Shown here: positions 53,914-62,721 of the stretch, piece by piece
Layout: each line of letters starts with the position of its first letter
How positions within the stretch are numbered: position 1 is the stretch's first letter
NCBI GenBank assembly: GCA_944383825.1
Contig: CALWRA010000004.1
Location: 62,001 to 126,000 of the forward strand
DNA from: an uncultured Acetatifactor sp.
GTDB taxonomy: Bacteria; Bacillota; Clostridia; Lachnospirales; Lachnospiraceae
Length of the DNA: 64,000 nucleotides
Reading direction: 5' to 3'
Made by a program: the position numbers and the translations under genes
The notes under the pieces: generated by a model
The model's input: the letters and a program-made list of their open reading frames with translations, nothing else
Databases searched by the model: none
What the model was told of the DNA's origin: nothing

Positions 53914-55674
53914 ATGGATACAAAGCAATATACCACCGGGGAGCTGTTCAAACGTTTTGCTCCTTATTTTAAAAAATATAAAAGAACCTTGATGCTGGAT
54001 TTATTCTGTGCGGCGCTGACAACCGTGTGCGAGCTGGTGCTGCCATTGATTATGCGTTACATAACCAATGAGGGCATCAGGGACTTGTCGGCTCTTTCGG
54101 TAAAAACCATAGGAGGACTTGGGCTTCTTTATCTGGGACTTCGGATCATGGACTGTATCGCCAGCTATTATATGGCGGATATGGGTCATGTTATGGGAGC
54201 AAAGATAGAGACGGATATGCGCCGGGATGCCTATAGCCATCTGCAGAAGCTTTCCAATACCTATTATAATAATACCAAGGTAGGACAGATTATGGGGCGA
54301 ATTACCAATGATCTTTTTGATGTGACGGAATTTGCCCATCACTGTCCCGAGGAATTTTTCATTGCCGGTGTAAAGACGGTGCTTTCCTTTGTAATTCTTG
54401 CAGGAATCAATTTTCCCCTAACGTTGATCATTTTCCTGTGCGTGCCTATTATGACAGTGGTTTGCATGATTCTGAACTTTCGGGTGCGGGGAGCCTTTCG
54501 CAAACAGAGAAATCAGATCGGTGAACTGAACGCGCGCATAGAGGACAGCCTTTTGGGTCACAAGGTGGTGAAGGCCTTTACAAACGAGGAGATGGAAAAT
54601 ACCAAATTTGAGAAGGACAACGGAAAATTTCTGGACATTAAAAAGCTGACCTATCGGTACATGGCCGCATTCCAGACCACTGTAAAAATGTTTGACGGCA
54701 TTATGTATCTTCTGGTGCTGGTAGCCGGGGGAATGTTCATGATATGGGGCATGATCGAGCCGGGAGATCTGGTGGCGTATATGCTTTATGTGACCACTCT
54801 GATTGCGACCATCCGAAGGATCATTGAATTCGCCGAGCAGTTTCAGCGAGGAATGACGGGAATTGAACGTTTTCTACAGATTGTGGATGCAGATATTGAG
54901 ATCTTTGACGAGCCCGGCGCCGTGGAGCTGCAGGATCCCAAGGGAGAGATCACGTTTGAGGATGTAAGCTTCGAGTATCCCGACGACCATAACAGAGTGT
55001 TTTCTCATTTGAATCTCAGGGTGAGAGCCGGAGAAAAGGTGGCCATTGTAGGACCATCGGGAGGAGGAAAGACTACTCTCTGCAATCTTATTCCCAGGTT
55101 TTATGATGTGTCGGAAGGAAGAATCACACTGGATGGGGAAGATATAAAGCATTTTACCTTAAAGAGTCTGCGCCGTAATATAGGCATTGTCCAGCAGGAT
55201 GTTTACCTGTTTTCCGGTACGGTTTTTGAGAATATTGCATATGGCAGGCCGGGTGCTGGCCGGGAGGATGTCATGGAAGCCGCCCTGCTGGCCGGAGCGC
55301 ATGAATTTATCATGGGCCTTAAGGATGGATATGATACTTATGTAGGAGAGAGGGGCGTGAAACTTTCCGGAGGACAGAAGCAGCGTATCAGTATTGCCAG
55401 GGTGTTCCTGAAAAATCCTCCCGTTCTGATACTGGATGAAGCCACCTCCGCCCTTGACAATGAAAGTGAATTTGAGGTGGCGCAGTCACTGTCAAAATTG
55501 TCGGAGGGCAGAACCACGCTTACCATAGCCCACCGGCTTTCCAGTATCCGAAACTCAGACAGAATTCTCGTTCTGACGGAGGAAGGCATTGTGGAAGAAG
55601 GAAATCACGATGAGCTGATTGCCGTAAAAGGATTATATTATCATTTTTATGAGACAGCCAATGCGCTGAAGTGA
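53914..55674 (+). CDS. ABC transporter, fused permease and ATPase (type I exporter)
   Basis: This half-transporter of 586 residues forms a dimer. Six membrane helices (about 20-320) include the coupling region IEDSLLGHKVVKAFTNEEME. The ATPase domain (about 345-580) shows Walker A GPSGGGKTT, the Q loop GIVQQDVYLFSG, signature KLSGGQKQRISIARV, Walker B VLILDEATSALD and the switch His in TIAHRLSSI. It belongs to the MsbA/lipid or multidrug group, and the cargo is not predictable. The following beta-CASP gene starts 12 bases after its stop, so the two are co-transcribed. Confidence 0.95.
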   Translation: MDTKQYTTGELFKRFAPYFKKYKRTLMLDLFCAALTTVCELVLPLIMRYITNEGIRDLSALSVKTIGGLGLLYLGLRIMDCIASYYMADMGHVMGAKIETDMRRDAYSHLQKLSNTYYNNTKVGQIMGRITNDLFDVTEFAHHCPEEFFIAGVKTVLSFVILAGINFPLTLIIFLCVPIMTVVCMILNFRVRGAFRKQRNQIGELNARIEDSLLGHKVVKAFTNEEMENTKFEKDNGKFLDIKKLTYRYMAAFQTTVKMFDGIMYLLVLVAGGMFMIWGMIEPGDLVAYMLYVTTLIATIRRIIEFAEQFQRGMTGIERFLQIVDADIEIFDEPGAVELQDPKGEITFEDVSFEYPDDHNRVFSHLNLRVRAGEKVAIVGPSGGGKTTLCNLIPRFYDVSEGRITLDGEDIKHFTLKSLRRNIGIVQQDVYLFSGTVFENIAYGRPGAGREDVMEAALLAGAHEFIMGLKDGYDTYVGERGVKLSGGQKQRISIARVFLKNPPVLILDEATSALDNESEFEVAQSLSKLSEGRTTLTIAHRLSSIRNSDRILVLTEEGIVEEGNHDELIAVKGLYYHFYETANALK

Positions 55675-55686
55675 ATGGAGGTATGA

Positions 55687-57285
55687 ATGAAATTAGTTTT
55701 TATTGGTGCGGATCATGAGGTTACGGGTAGCTGCCATTATCTTGAGGTGGGGAACAGGCATATTCTGGTGGATTACGGAATGGAGCAGGGGGTGAATGTA
55801 TTTGAAAATGCTCATCTGCCGGTTGACGAGGCCATGATAGACTATGTGCTCCTGACCCATGCCCATGTGGATCACTCCGGTCTGCTGCCTCTCTTGTACG
55901 CAAAGGGCTTCAGGGGACAGGTGTTCGCCACGGATGCAACTGCAGATCTCTGCAGCATTATGCTGAGGGACTGCGCCCATATACAGATGATGGAGGCTGA
56001 GTGGAAAAACAGAAAGGCCAAGAGAAGCTCCAGAGTGGAGGCCCAGGAACCGCTGTTTAATATGGAGGACGCAGATGGCATTATTCGGCGCATGATACCC
56101 TGCAATTACAATGAAGTGATCCAGGTGTGTGATGAAGTGAAAATACGCTTTACGGATATTGGACATTTGCTTGGCTCTGCCAGTATTGAGGTGTGGCTGA
56201 CGGAGGAAGGCAGAACGAAAAAGGTAGTGTTTTCCGGAGATATTGGCAATAAGAATCAGCCTTTAATCCGTGATCCTGCTTTTACGGAAGAGGCGGATTT
56301 TGTGGTGATGGAATCCACCTACGGGGACAGGCTGCATCCTGGGGAGAGAGTGGATTATGTAAAGGAGCTTGCCGCTGTTTTGAAGGAAACCTTTGACCGG
56401 GGCGGTAATGTGGTCATTCCTTCCTTTGCAGTGGGCAGAACCCAGGAAATGCTGTATTTTCTGCGAAAGATCAAGGTAGGACGGCTTGTGGAGGGACACG
56501 AGAATTTTCCGGTATATGTTGACAGTCCTATGGCGGTGGAGGCCATCGGCATTTTTCAGGAAAACAGAAGGGAGTGCTTTGACGCTGAGGCTCTGGAGCT
56601 TGTGAATGAGGGCATTAATCCTATTGCATTTGCAGATCTGAAGCTTTCCGTTACCAGCGATGAATCCAAGGAGATTAATTTTAATGAAACTCCGAAGGTG
56701 ATTATTTCCGCCTCCGGCATGTGTGACGCAGGACGAATCCGCCATCATTTGAAGCATAATCTGTGGAGGCCGGAATGTACCGTTTTATTTGTAGGTTATC
56801 AGTCCGTGGGGACCCTGGGCAGAAGTCTGGCAGAGGGCGCGGACGAGGTAAGGCTTTTTGGAGAATCCATTCAGGTGAGAGCACAGATCAGGCAGCTTAG
56901 GGGACTGAGCGGCCATGCAGATAAGGAAGGGCTGATCCAGTGGCTCTTGGGCTTTAAAGAAAAGCCCAGGAAGGTGTTTGTGGTACACGGAGAGGATCAG
57001 GTGTGCGTTTCCTTTGCGGAATGCCTGAAGGCCGAATACGGGCAGCGGGCTTACGCACCCTACAGCGGCACCGTGTTTAATCTTTTGTCCAACCAGTTTG
57101 AGTATGAGGCGGAGCCTGTGACTCGAAAGAAGAAGGAAAAACCTGCTTCGGGAGTATACGCCAGACTTCTGGCGGCTGCTCAAAGGCTTCTTGCCCTGGT
57201 GAAGAGAAGCGACGGACTGGCTAACAAAGATATGGCAAGATTTGCAGACCAGATTAATTCTATCTGTGATAAATGGGAAGTGTAA
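55687..57285 (+). CDS. MBL-fold metallohydrolase with beta-CASP and RMMBL domains (RNase-like)
   Basis: This zinc-dependent nuclease family protein of 532 residues is related to CPSF-73/Ysh1. Motif 2 is THAHVDHSGLLP, and other metal ligands lie in DIGHLLGSASIEVW and FSGDIGNKNQPL. The beta-CASP domain shows ESTYGDRLHPGER, IPSFAVGRTQEML and ISASGMCDAGRIRHHLKHNL. The RMMBL segment has LSGHADKEGLIQWL and FVVHGEDQVCVSF. The C-terminal tail (about 475-532) is basic and unassigned. It likely processes or degrades RNA in the cytosol; RNase J itself is longer and different. It is coupled to the ABC exporter, with no known functional link. Confidence 0.92.
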   Translation: MKLVFIGADHEVTGSCHYLEVGNRHILVDYGMEQGVNVFENAHLPVDEAMIDYVLLTHAHVDHSGLLPLLYAKGFRGQVFATDATADLCSIMLRDCAHIQMMEAEWKNRKAKRSSRVEAQEPLFNMEDADGIIRRMIPCNYNEVIQVCDEVKIRFTDIGHLLGSASIEVWLTEEGRTKKVVFSGDIGNKNQPLIRDPAFTEEADFVVMESTYGDRLHPGERVDYVKELAAVLKETFDRGGNVVIPSFAVGRTQEMLYFLRKIKVGRLVEGHENFPVYVDSPMAVEAIGIFQENRRECFDAEALELVNEGINPIAFADLKLSVTSDESKEINFNETPKVIISASGMCDAGRIRHHLKHNLWRPECTVLFVGYQSVGTLGRSLAEGADEVRLFGESIQVRAQIRQLRGLSGHADKEGLIQWLLGFKEKPRKVFVVHGEDQVCVSFAECLKAEYGQRAYAPYSGTVFNLLSNQFEYEAEPVTRKKKEKPASGVYARLLAAAQRLLALVKRSDGLANKDMARFADQINSICDKWEV

Positions 57286-57338
57286 TTGATATAAATGCGG
57301 CGCACGTATGACGACACGTGTGGGAAAAGGAGGAGAAA

Positions 57339-58187
57339 ATGAGCCTGGCGGATCATATTTTTATTGATATGTGCAGGGATATACTGGAAAACGGTACCAG
57401 TACGGAGGGAGAAAAGGTACGGCCCCGATGGCCTGATGGCACGCCCGCCTATACCATCAAAAAATTCGGAGTGGTAAATCGATACGATTTATCGAAAGAG
57501 TTTCCCATTATGACGCTCCGCAGGACTGCGCTGAAATCAGCTACCGACGAGGTTTTGTGGATATGGCAGAAAAAGTCCAACAATATCCGTGATCTGCATA
57601 GCCATATTTGGGACGAATGGGCGGACGAGGATGGCTCCATTGGAAAAGCCTATGGTTATCAGATGGGGGTAAAGCATCAGTACAAAGAAGGGACGATGGA
57701 TCAGGTGGACAGGGTGATTTACGATTTGAAGAATAACCCCTTCAGCCGTAGGATTATGACAAATCTTTACGTTCACCAGGATCTGCATGCGATGAATCTC
57801 TACCCCTGCGCCTATAGCATGACCTTTAATGTGACGCAGAAAAGAGGAGAGGATAAGCTGACGCTCAATGCTGTGCTGAACCAACGGTCCCAGGACGTGC
57901 TGGCCGCCAACAACTGGAATGTGGTTCAGTACGCGGTGCTTATTCACATGCTGGCTCAGGTGTGCAATATGAGACCGGGAGAGCTGGTGCATGTAATTGC
58001 CGACGCTCATATATACGACAGACACATTCCTATCATTCAGGAGCTTATCTCCAGGGAGCCCAAGCCGGCCCCTGATTTCTGGCTGAACCCGGATGTGCAT
58101 GATTTTTATGAATTTACCAGAAATGATGTAAGGGTGGATCATTATGTAACCGGAGAGCAGATACGGGATATTCCCATAGCGGTGTGA
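57339..58187 (+). CDS. thyA: Thymidylate synthase
   Basis: The enzyme makes dTMP from dUMP using methylene-THF. It has 282 residues. The dUMP-binding Arg region lies in RRIMTNLYVHQDLHAMNLYPCAYS, with the catalytic Cys near residue 157. FNVTQKRGEDKLTLNAVLNQ, RSQDVLAANNWNVVQYAVL and ADAHIYDRHIPI follow. The usual LPPCH around the Cys is LYPCA here, and QRSxD is present. This marks the divergent ThyA subgroup found in Clostridia and some phages rather than the E. coli form. ATG 57339 is preceded by AAAGGAGGA. The folA gene lies 73 bases downstream. Confidence 0.93.
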   Translation: MSLADHIFIDMCRDILENGTSTEGEKVRPRWPDGTPAYTIKKFGVVNRYDLSKEFPIMTLRRTALKSATDEVLWIWQKKSNNIRDLHSHIWDEWADEDGSIGKAYGYQMGVKHQYKEGTMDQVDRVIYDLKNNPFSRRIMTNLYVHQDLHAMNLYPCAYSMTFNVTQKRGEDKLTLNAVLNQRSQDVLAANNWNVVQYAVLIHMLAQVCNMRPGELVHVIADAHIYDRHIPIIQELISREPKPAPDFWLNPDVHDFYEFTRNDVRVDHYVTGEQIRDIPIAV

Positions 58188-58260
58188 CCTTGGAATGTTA
58201 GGAAAAGAACGCTGTGGATGCAGAAGGAACAGTAAATTGCAGGAAGGATGAGGAGAATAT

Positions 58261-58755
58261 ATGAATTTGATTGTCGCTGTGGATAGTAACTGGGCCATCG
58301 GAAATGAAAACCGGCTGCTGATCCGCATTCCAAATGATCACAGACATTTCAGGGAGGAGACCACGGGCAAGGTGGTGGTGCTTGGGAGGAAAACCCTGGA
58401 GACATTTCCTCAGGGAATGCCCCTGAAAAACCGCACCAATATTATTCTGTCCAGGGACAAAGGATATTGTGTGAAAGACGCCCTGGTGGTACACAGTATG
58501 GAAGAGCTTGCGGAGGAACTGAAAAAGTATGACGATGAGGAAATTTATGTCATCGGCGGCGACAGTGTTTACAGACAGCTTCTGCCTTACTGCAATGTTG
58601 CCCATGTGACCAAAATCGATCATGCATATCGGGCGGACGCCTATTTCCCTAATTTGGATCAGGATCCCCAATGGGAAATTACTGCGGACAGCGGGGAGCA
58701 GACCTATTTTGACATTGCCTATCGCTTTGTAAGGTACGAGAGGAGAAGGGCGTAA
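58261..58755 (+). CDS. folA: Dihydrofolate reductase
   Basis: The enzyme regenerates THF from the dihydrofolate left by ThyA. It has 164 residues. Motifs are MNLIVAVDSNWAIGNENRLL, IPNDHRHFREETTGKVVVLG with the substrate Asp, GRKTLETFP, NIILSRDKGY, YVIGGDSVYRQLLPY and the C-terminal beta strand. The residue normally Trp before the cofactor loop (NxLPW) is changed to LIRIP, a mild departure. AAGGATGAGG lies before the ATG. The thyA-folA pairing is classical. Confidence 0.94.
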   Translation: MNLIVAVDSNWAIGNENRLLIRIPNDHRHFREETTGKVVVLGRKTLETFPQGMPLKNRTNIILSRDKGYCVKDALVVHSMEELAEELKKYDDEEIYVIGGDSVYRQLLPYCNVAHVTKIDHAYRADAYFPNLDQDPQWEITADSGEQTYFDIAYRFVRYERRRA

Positions 58756-58862
58756 GAGGCAGGTAAAAGCATATTGACTTTTAGGTTTATACGTATAATA
58801 ATGAAAAACAAAAGAAAACGGATTAGAAACGAAATATTACCTGAGGAAAGAAGGAAACGCCA

Positions 58863-59888
58863 ATGGAGAAGAAAAAAATCGACTGGAGTAATCTTGGTTT
58901 TGCTTACATGCAGACGGATAAGCGGTATGTATCCAATTTCAGGGATGGAGCCTGGGATCAGGGGACGCTTACGGAAGACGCTGCTGTGGTTCTGAATGAG
59001 TGCGCCGGCGTACTGCAGTATGCTCAGACTATTTTTGAGGGACTGAAGGCATATACCACAGAAGATGGCCGTATTGTGACCTTTCGCCCTGATCTGAACG
59101 GAGAGCGTATGGAGGCTTCTGCGCTCAGGCTGGAGATGCCTGTGTTTCCCAAAGAAAGGTTTGTGGATGCCGTGACGCAGGTGGTGGAGGCAAACGCGGC
59201 TTATGTGCCTCCTTACGGGAGCGGGGCTACCCTGTATCTGCGCCCCTTTATGTTTGGCAGCAATCCCGTCATCGGCGTTAAGCCCGCGGATGAATATCAG
59301 TTCCGCATTTTCTGCACTCCGGTAGGGCCTTATTTTAAAGGCGGTGTAAAGCCCCTGACTATTTGCGTCAGTGATTTTGATCGGGCGGCTCCTCACGGAA
59401 CGGGGCATATCAAGGCGGGACTGAATTATGCCATGAGCCTGCATGCCATTGTTTCTGCGCACAAAGAGGGATATGACGAAAATATGTACCTTGATCCCGG
59501 AACCAGAACGAAGGTGGAGGAGACGGGGGGAGCTAATTTCCTGTTCGTGACAAAGGATGAAAAGGTGGTAACACCCAAGTCAGACAGCATTCTCCCTTCT
59601 ATTACCCGCCGTTCCCTCGTATATGTAGCGAAAGAATACCTTGGCCTTGAGGTGGAGGAGCGGGAGGTGCTTCTGGAAGAGCTAAAGGATTTTGCGGAGT
59701 GCGGGCTGTGCGGAACAGCGGCGGTGATTTCCCCCGTAGGCAAGATTGTGGATCATGGAGAGGAAATCTGCCTGTCCAGCGGCATGAACGCTATGGGGCC
59801 TGTCACTCAGAAGCTCTATGACACTCTCACAGGCATTCAGATGGGAAGAATCGAGGCTCCCAAAGGCTGGATTCATGTGATTGCGTAA
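58863..59888 (+). CDS. ilvE: Branched-chain amino acid aminotransferase
   Basis: This PLP enzyme carries out the last step of leucine, isoleucine and valine synthesis. It has 341 residues, the class II (eukaryote-like) BCAT size. WDQGTLTEDAAVVLNECAGV, LQYAQTIFEGLKAYTTEDG, YLRPFMFGSNPVIGVKPA, the PLP Lys in HGTGHIKAGLNYAMS, DPGTRTKVEETGGANFLFV and LCGTAAVISPVGKI are all in place. ATG 58863 has GAGGAAAG about ten bases upstream. A TATAAT at 58794-58799 may be its -10 box, but the nearest TTGACT is only 14 bases away. A terminator follows. Confidence 0.96.
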   Translation: MEKKKIDWSNLGFAYMQTDKRYVSNFRDGAWDQGTLTEDAAVVLNECAGVLQYAQTIFEGLKAYTTEDGRIVTFRPDLNGERMEASALRLEMPVFPKERFVDAVTQVVEANAAYVPPYGSGATLYLRPFMFGSNPVIGVKPADEYQFRIFCTPVGPYFKGGVKPLTICVSDFDRAAPHGTGHIKAGLNYAMSLHAIVSAHKEGYDENMYLDPGTRTKVEETGGANFLFVTKDEKVVTPKSDSILPSITRRSLVYVAKEYLGLEVEEREVLLEELKDFAECGLCGTAAVISPVGKIVDHGEEICLSSGMNAMGPVTQKLYDTLTGIQMGRIEAPKGWIHVIA

Positions 59889-59900
59889 AAATACTGAAAA

Positions 59901-59938
59901 GCCCATGACTGCTGTCCGATGCAGCCATGGGCCTTTTT
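59901..59938 (+). terminator. ilvE terminator
   Basis: GCCCATG-ACT-GCTG pairs with CAGC-CATGGGC (7 + 4 bp with a 3-base bulge), followed by CTTTTT. Confidence 0.88.
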
Positions 59939-60053
59939 GCGCTGTGGGCTTTGCGGCGAGACTGGCGGTGAAACCTAAGGTGGAAGTCTGAAGCGAAATA
60001 GTGTATAATATGAAAGCAAATGGGAAAACCAAGGTATGGAGGAGGCAATGTTC

Positions 60054-61448
60054 ATGGAAAAGTATGATGTAATCATAATCGGCGCCGGTCCGGGAGGGAT
60101 TTTCTGTGCATATGAGCTTAAAAAGCGCAAACCGGATATGAGTGTGCTGATTATCGAAAAAGGGCGGTCTGTTGAAAAGAGGAGCTGCCCAAAGAGAACT
60201 ACGAAGCGCTGCCTGGGATGTCAGCCCTGCTCCATCACCACAGGGTTTGCCGGGGCAGGAGCATTTTCTGATGGTAAACTTTCCCTGTCTCCGGATGTGG
60301 GCGGCAATCTTCCGGAGATTTTGGGCTATGAAAAAACTCAGGAGCTGATCTGCGAATCCGACAGTATTTACCTGGAGTTCGGAGCAGATGCCGGCGTATA
60401 TGGAGTGGACCGGGAAAAAGAAATCAGGGAAATCAGAAGAAAGGCCATTGGGGCAAACCTGAAGCTGATAGAGTGTCCCATACGCCACCTGGGAACGGAG
60501 GAGGGGTATAAAATTTACAGCAGGCTTCAGCGGCATCTGGAAGAGCAGGGGGTTCATATGCTTTTTCAGACCATGGTGGAGCAGATATTGATTGAAAACG
60601 ATAGAGCGGTGGGAGTGCGCACTCAAAAGGGGGAAATTTATTACGCAGAGGAAATCGTAGCCGCTGTGGGACGTGAAGGAGCGGACTGGTTCAAGGACAA
60701 ATGCGAAAAGCTCCATATCGAAACCACTCCCGGAACGGTGGATATTGGTGTTCGCGTGGAGGTTCGGGACGAGGTGATGCAGTTTCTCAACGAGAATCTT
60801 TATGAGGCAAAGCTGGTGTATTATACTCCTACCTTCGATGATAAGGTGAGAACCTTCTGCACCAATCCCTCCGGAGAGGTTGCAACGGAATATTATGAAG
60901 GCGGGCTTGCGGTAGTGAACGGTCATGCCTATAAATCTCAGGAATATAAGACGAACAACACAAATTTTGCTTTGCTGGTGTCGAAGAACTTTACCAAGCC
61001 ATTCAAAACTCCCATCGAGTACGGCAGGCACATTGCGCAGCTCTCTAATATGCTCTGCGGCGGAAAAATATTGGTACAGACTTACGGAGATTTCAAGAGA
61101 GGCAGGCGAACCACGGATGAGCGTATGTGCCGTAATAATCTGATTCCCACCCTGAAGGACGCGGTGCCGGGGGATTTATCCCTGGTATTTCCTCATCGTA
61201 TCATGGTGGATATTGCGGAGATGATAGAGGCTCTTGACAAGGTTACGCCGGGTATTGCCAGTGACGAGACGCTTTTGTACGGCGTTGAAGTGAAGTTTTA
61301 TTCCAATAAGGTGATTGTGAACAGGGATTTTGAAACCAGTGTGCCTGGCCTTCGGGCTATCGGGGACGGCGCCGGAGTGACCAGGGGACTGCAGCAGGCT
61401 TCCGCCAATGGAATCAGTGTGGCAAGGAGCATTTTGGATCGCCGCTGA
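60054..61448 (+). CDS. FAD-dependent oxidoreductase (COG2509 family)
   Basis: This 464-residue flavoprotein has the FAD-binding Rossmann start YDVIIIGAGPGGIFCAYELK. A cysteine-rich loop CPKRTTKRCLGCQPCS follows, then the GFAGAGAFSDGKLSLSPDVG signature of this family. The C-terminal FAD contact is GLRAIGDGAGVTRGLQQASANG. The cysteine loop could hold an iron-sulphur cluster or be redox-active. The substrate is unknown. ATG 60054 is chosen because GGAGGAGG (60038-60045) sits eight bases upstream; ATG 60048 is too close and 60036 overlaps the site. The foldase gene follows after 40 bases. Confidence 0.9.
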   Translation: MEKYDVIIIGAGPGGIFCAYELKKRKPDMSVLIIEKGRSVEKRSCPKRTTKRCLGCQPCSITTGFAGAGAFSDGKLSLSPDVGGNLPEILGYEKTQELICESDSIYLEFGADAGVYGVDREKEIREIRRKAIGANLKLIECPIRHLGTEEGYKIYSRLQRHLEEQGVHMLFQTMVEQILIENDRAVGVRTQKGEIYYAEEIVAAVGREGADWFKDKCEKLHIETTPGTVDIGVRVEVRDEVMQFLNENLYEAKLVYYTPTFDDKVRTFCTNPSGEVATEYYEGGLAVVNGHAYKSQEYKTNNTNFALLVSKNFTKPFKTPIEYGRHIAQLSNMLCGGKILVQTYGDFKRGRRTTDERMCRNNLIPTLKDAVPGDLSLVFPHRIMVDIAEMIEALDKVTPGIASDETLLYGVEVKFYSNKVIVNRDFETSVPGLRAIGDGAGVTRGLQQASANGISVARSILDRR

Positions 61449-61488
61449 GAGGTGTTTTTCTCACAAATTGATTGGAAATGAGGATAAA

Positions 61489-62556
61489 ATGAGATACACA
61501 GGAAAGAGGATTGTTGCGGCTGCTCTGGCGACTGCCATCTGTATAATAGGATTGGTTGCCTGCAGTATTGGGGAAGGAACAAAGATCGTATTTACCACCG
61601 GCTTTGGGAAAAACGAGGTTTTCCGAATTGAGGATGAAAGCTGTACAAAAGCAGAGATTATGGTATATCTTACCAATACCCAGAACCAATATGAAAATGT
61701 GTACGGTTCCCGGATTTGGGAGATTTCCCGGGATGGCGTAACGCTGGAAGAAAATGTGAAGGAAACCGTGCTTGCCAAAATCGCGCAGATTAAGTCTATG
61801 TATCTTCTGGCTCTGGAGAAGGGCGTGGCATTGGATGAAGCGGAGGAGCAGGGAGTGCTTCAGGCGGCAGCGGAATATTTTGGCTCTTTGAATGAGACAG
61901 AAACGGAGGCTATGGGGGCAGATCTGGAAACCATCGAGAAGCTTTACCGGGAATATGCAATGGCACAGAAGGTGTATCAGGAGATTATAAGGGATATCAA
62001 TCCGGAAATCAGCGATGATGAGGCCAGGACCATTACGGTACAGCATATTCTGATCAGAACCAGCGCAACGGATGCGGAAGGGAACCGGATTCCGTATACG
62101 GAGGAGGAGCGCACGGCGGCCTATGACACAATATCCCGGATTCACGCTATGGCGGTGGAAGAGGGACAGGATTTTGCGGAGCTGGCCTCCCGCTATAGTG
62201 AGGACAGCAATATTACCTATTCCTTTGGAAAGGGAGAGATGGATCAGGCGTTTGAAACGGCGGCTTTCAGCCTTGAGACCAATGAAATCAGCGGAATTGT
62301 GGAGAGCGGAAGCGGCTATCATATTATTAAGTGTCTGAGTACCTTTGACAGAGAAGAGACGGACGCCAATAAGCTGGAAATTGTGGAGCAACGTCGCAAG
62401 GAGGCGTTCGGACAGGAGTATGACGAATTTGCGGATACTCTGATTAAAAATCTCAATGAAAAGCTGTGGGATGAGATTACGTTAATTCATGACAGCAATG
62501 TGACTACCTCTGATTTTTTTGACATATATGAAAAATATTTTCCAGAAGCTTCGTGA
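61489..62556 (+). CDS. PrsA/SurA-like peptidyl-prolyl isomerase lipoprotein
   Basis: This is an extracytoplasmic foldase of 355 residues. A lipoprotein signal ends at LVACSIG (Cys about 22), so it is anchored outside the membrane. A helical chaperone domain (about 45-180) follows, with a SurA_N-like region ENVKETVLAKIAQIKSMYLL. The parvulin domain (about 185-300) contains VQHILIRTSA, DFAELASRYSEDSN, YSFGKGEMDQAFETAAFSLE and SGYHIIKCL. ATG 61489 has AGGAT six bases upstream; the open frame before it overlaps the FAD gene and is not real. It assists folding of secreted proteins. Confidence 0.92.
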   Translation: MRYTGKRIVAAALATAICIIGLVACSIGEGTKIVFTTGFGKNEVFRIEDESCTKAEIMVYLTNTQNQYENVYGSRIWEISRDGVTLEENVKETVLAKIAQIKSMYLLALEKGVALDEAEEQGVLQAAAEYFGSLNETETEAMGADLETIEKLYREYAMAQKVYQEIIRDINPEISDDEARTITVQHILIRTSATDAEGNRIPYTEEERTAAYDTISRIHAMAVEEGQDFAELASRYSEDSNITYSFGKGEMDQAFETAAFSLETNEISGIVESGSGYHIIKCLSTFDREETDANKLEIVEQRRKEAFGQEYDEFADTLIKNLNEKLWDEITLIHDSNVTTSDFFDIYEKYFPEAS

Positions 62557-62603
62557 GGTAGGTGAGCAGAACGATTTAGAAAAATTTTATATTTATTGAA
62601 ATG

Positions 62604-62623
62604 CCCGGATTTCCGGGGTTTTT
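62604..62623 (+). terminator. Terminator after foldase gene
   Basis: A short CCCGG-ATTT-CCGGG stem followed by GTTTTT. Confidence 0.7.
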
Positions 62624-62632
62624 ACAAAGTTA

Positions 62633-62659
62633 TTAGCACTCGTTTTAAATGAGTGCTAA
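62633..62659 (+). promoter_or_regulatory. CIRCE operator (HrcA binding site)
   Basis: A perfect TTAGCACTC-N9-GAGTGCTAA, the textbook CIRCE inverted repeat bound by the heat-shock repressor HrcA. Confidence 0.97.
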
Positions 62660-62666
62660 TTTTGCC

Positions 62667-62695
62667 TTGACTTTTTTCTGCAGCGGAATTAAACT
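62667..62695 (+). promoter_or_regulatory. htpG promoter downstream of CIRCE
   Basis: TTGACT (62667-62672), 17 bases, TAAACT (62690-62695). CIRCE lies just upstream of the -35 box; an alternative TTTACA at 62621-62626 would place CIRCE inside the promoter. Confidence 0.6.
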
Positions 62696-62721
62696 TACAC
62701 TTAATAAAGGAGGATGGCAAA

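Noticed and set aside
59682..61031. Minus-strand frame of about 450 codons opposite ilvE and the FAD oxidoreductase
   Set aside because: It spans two well-supported genes and a terminator on the other strand; a shadow frame.
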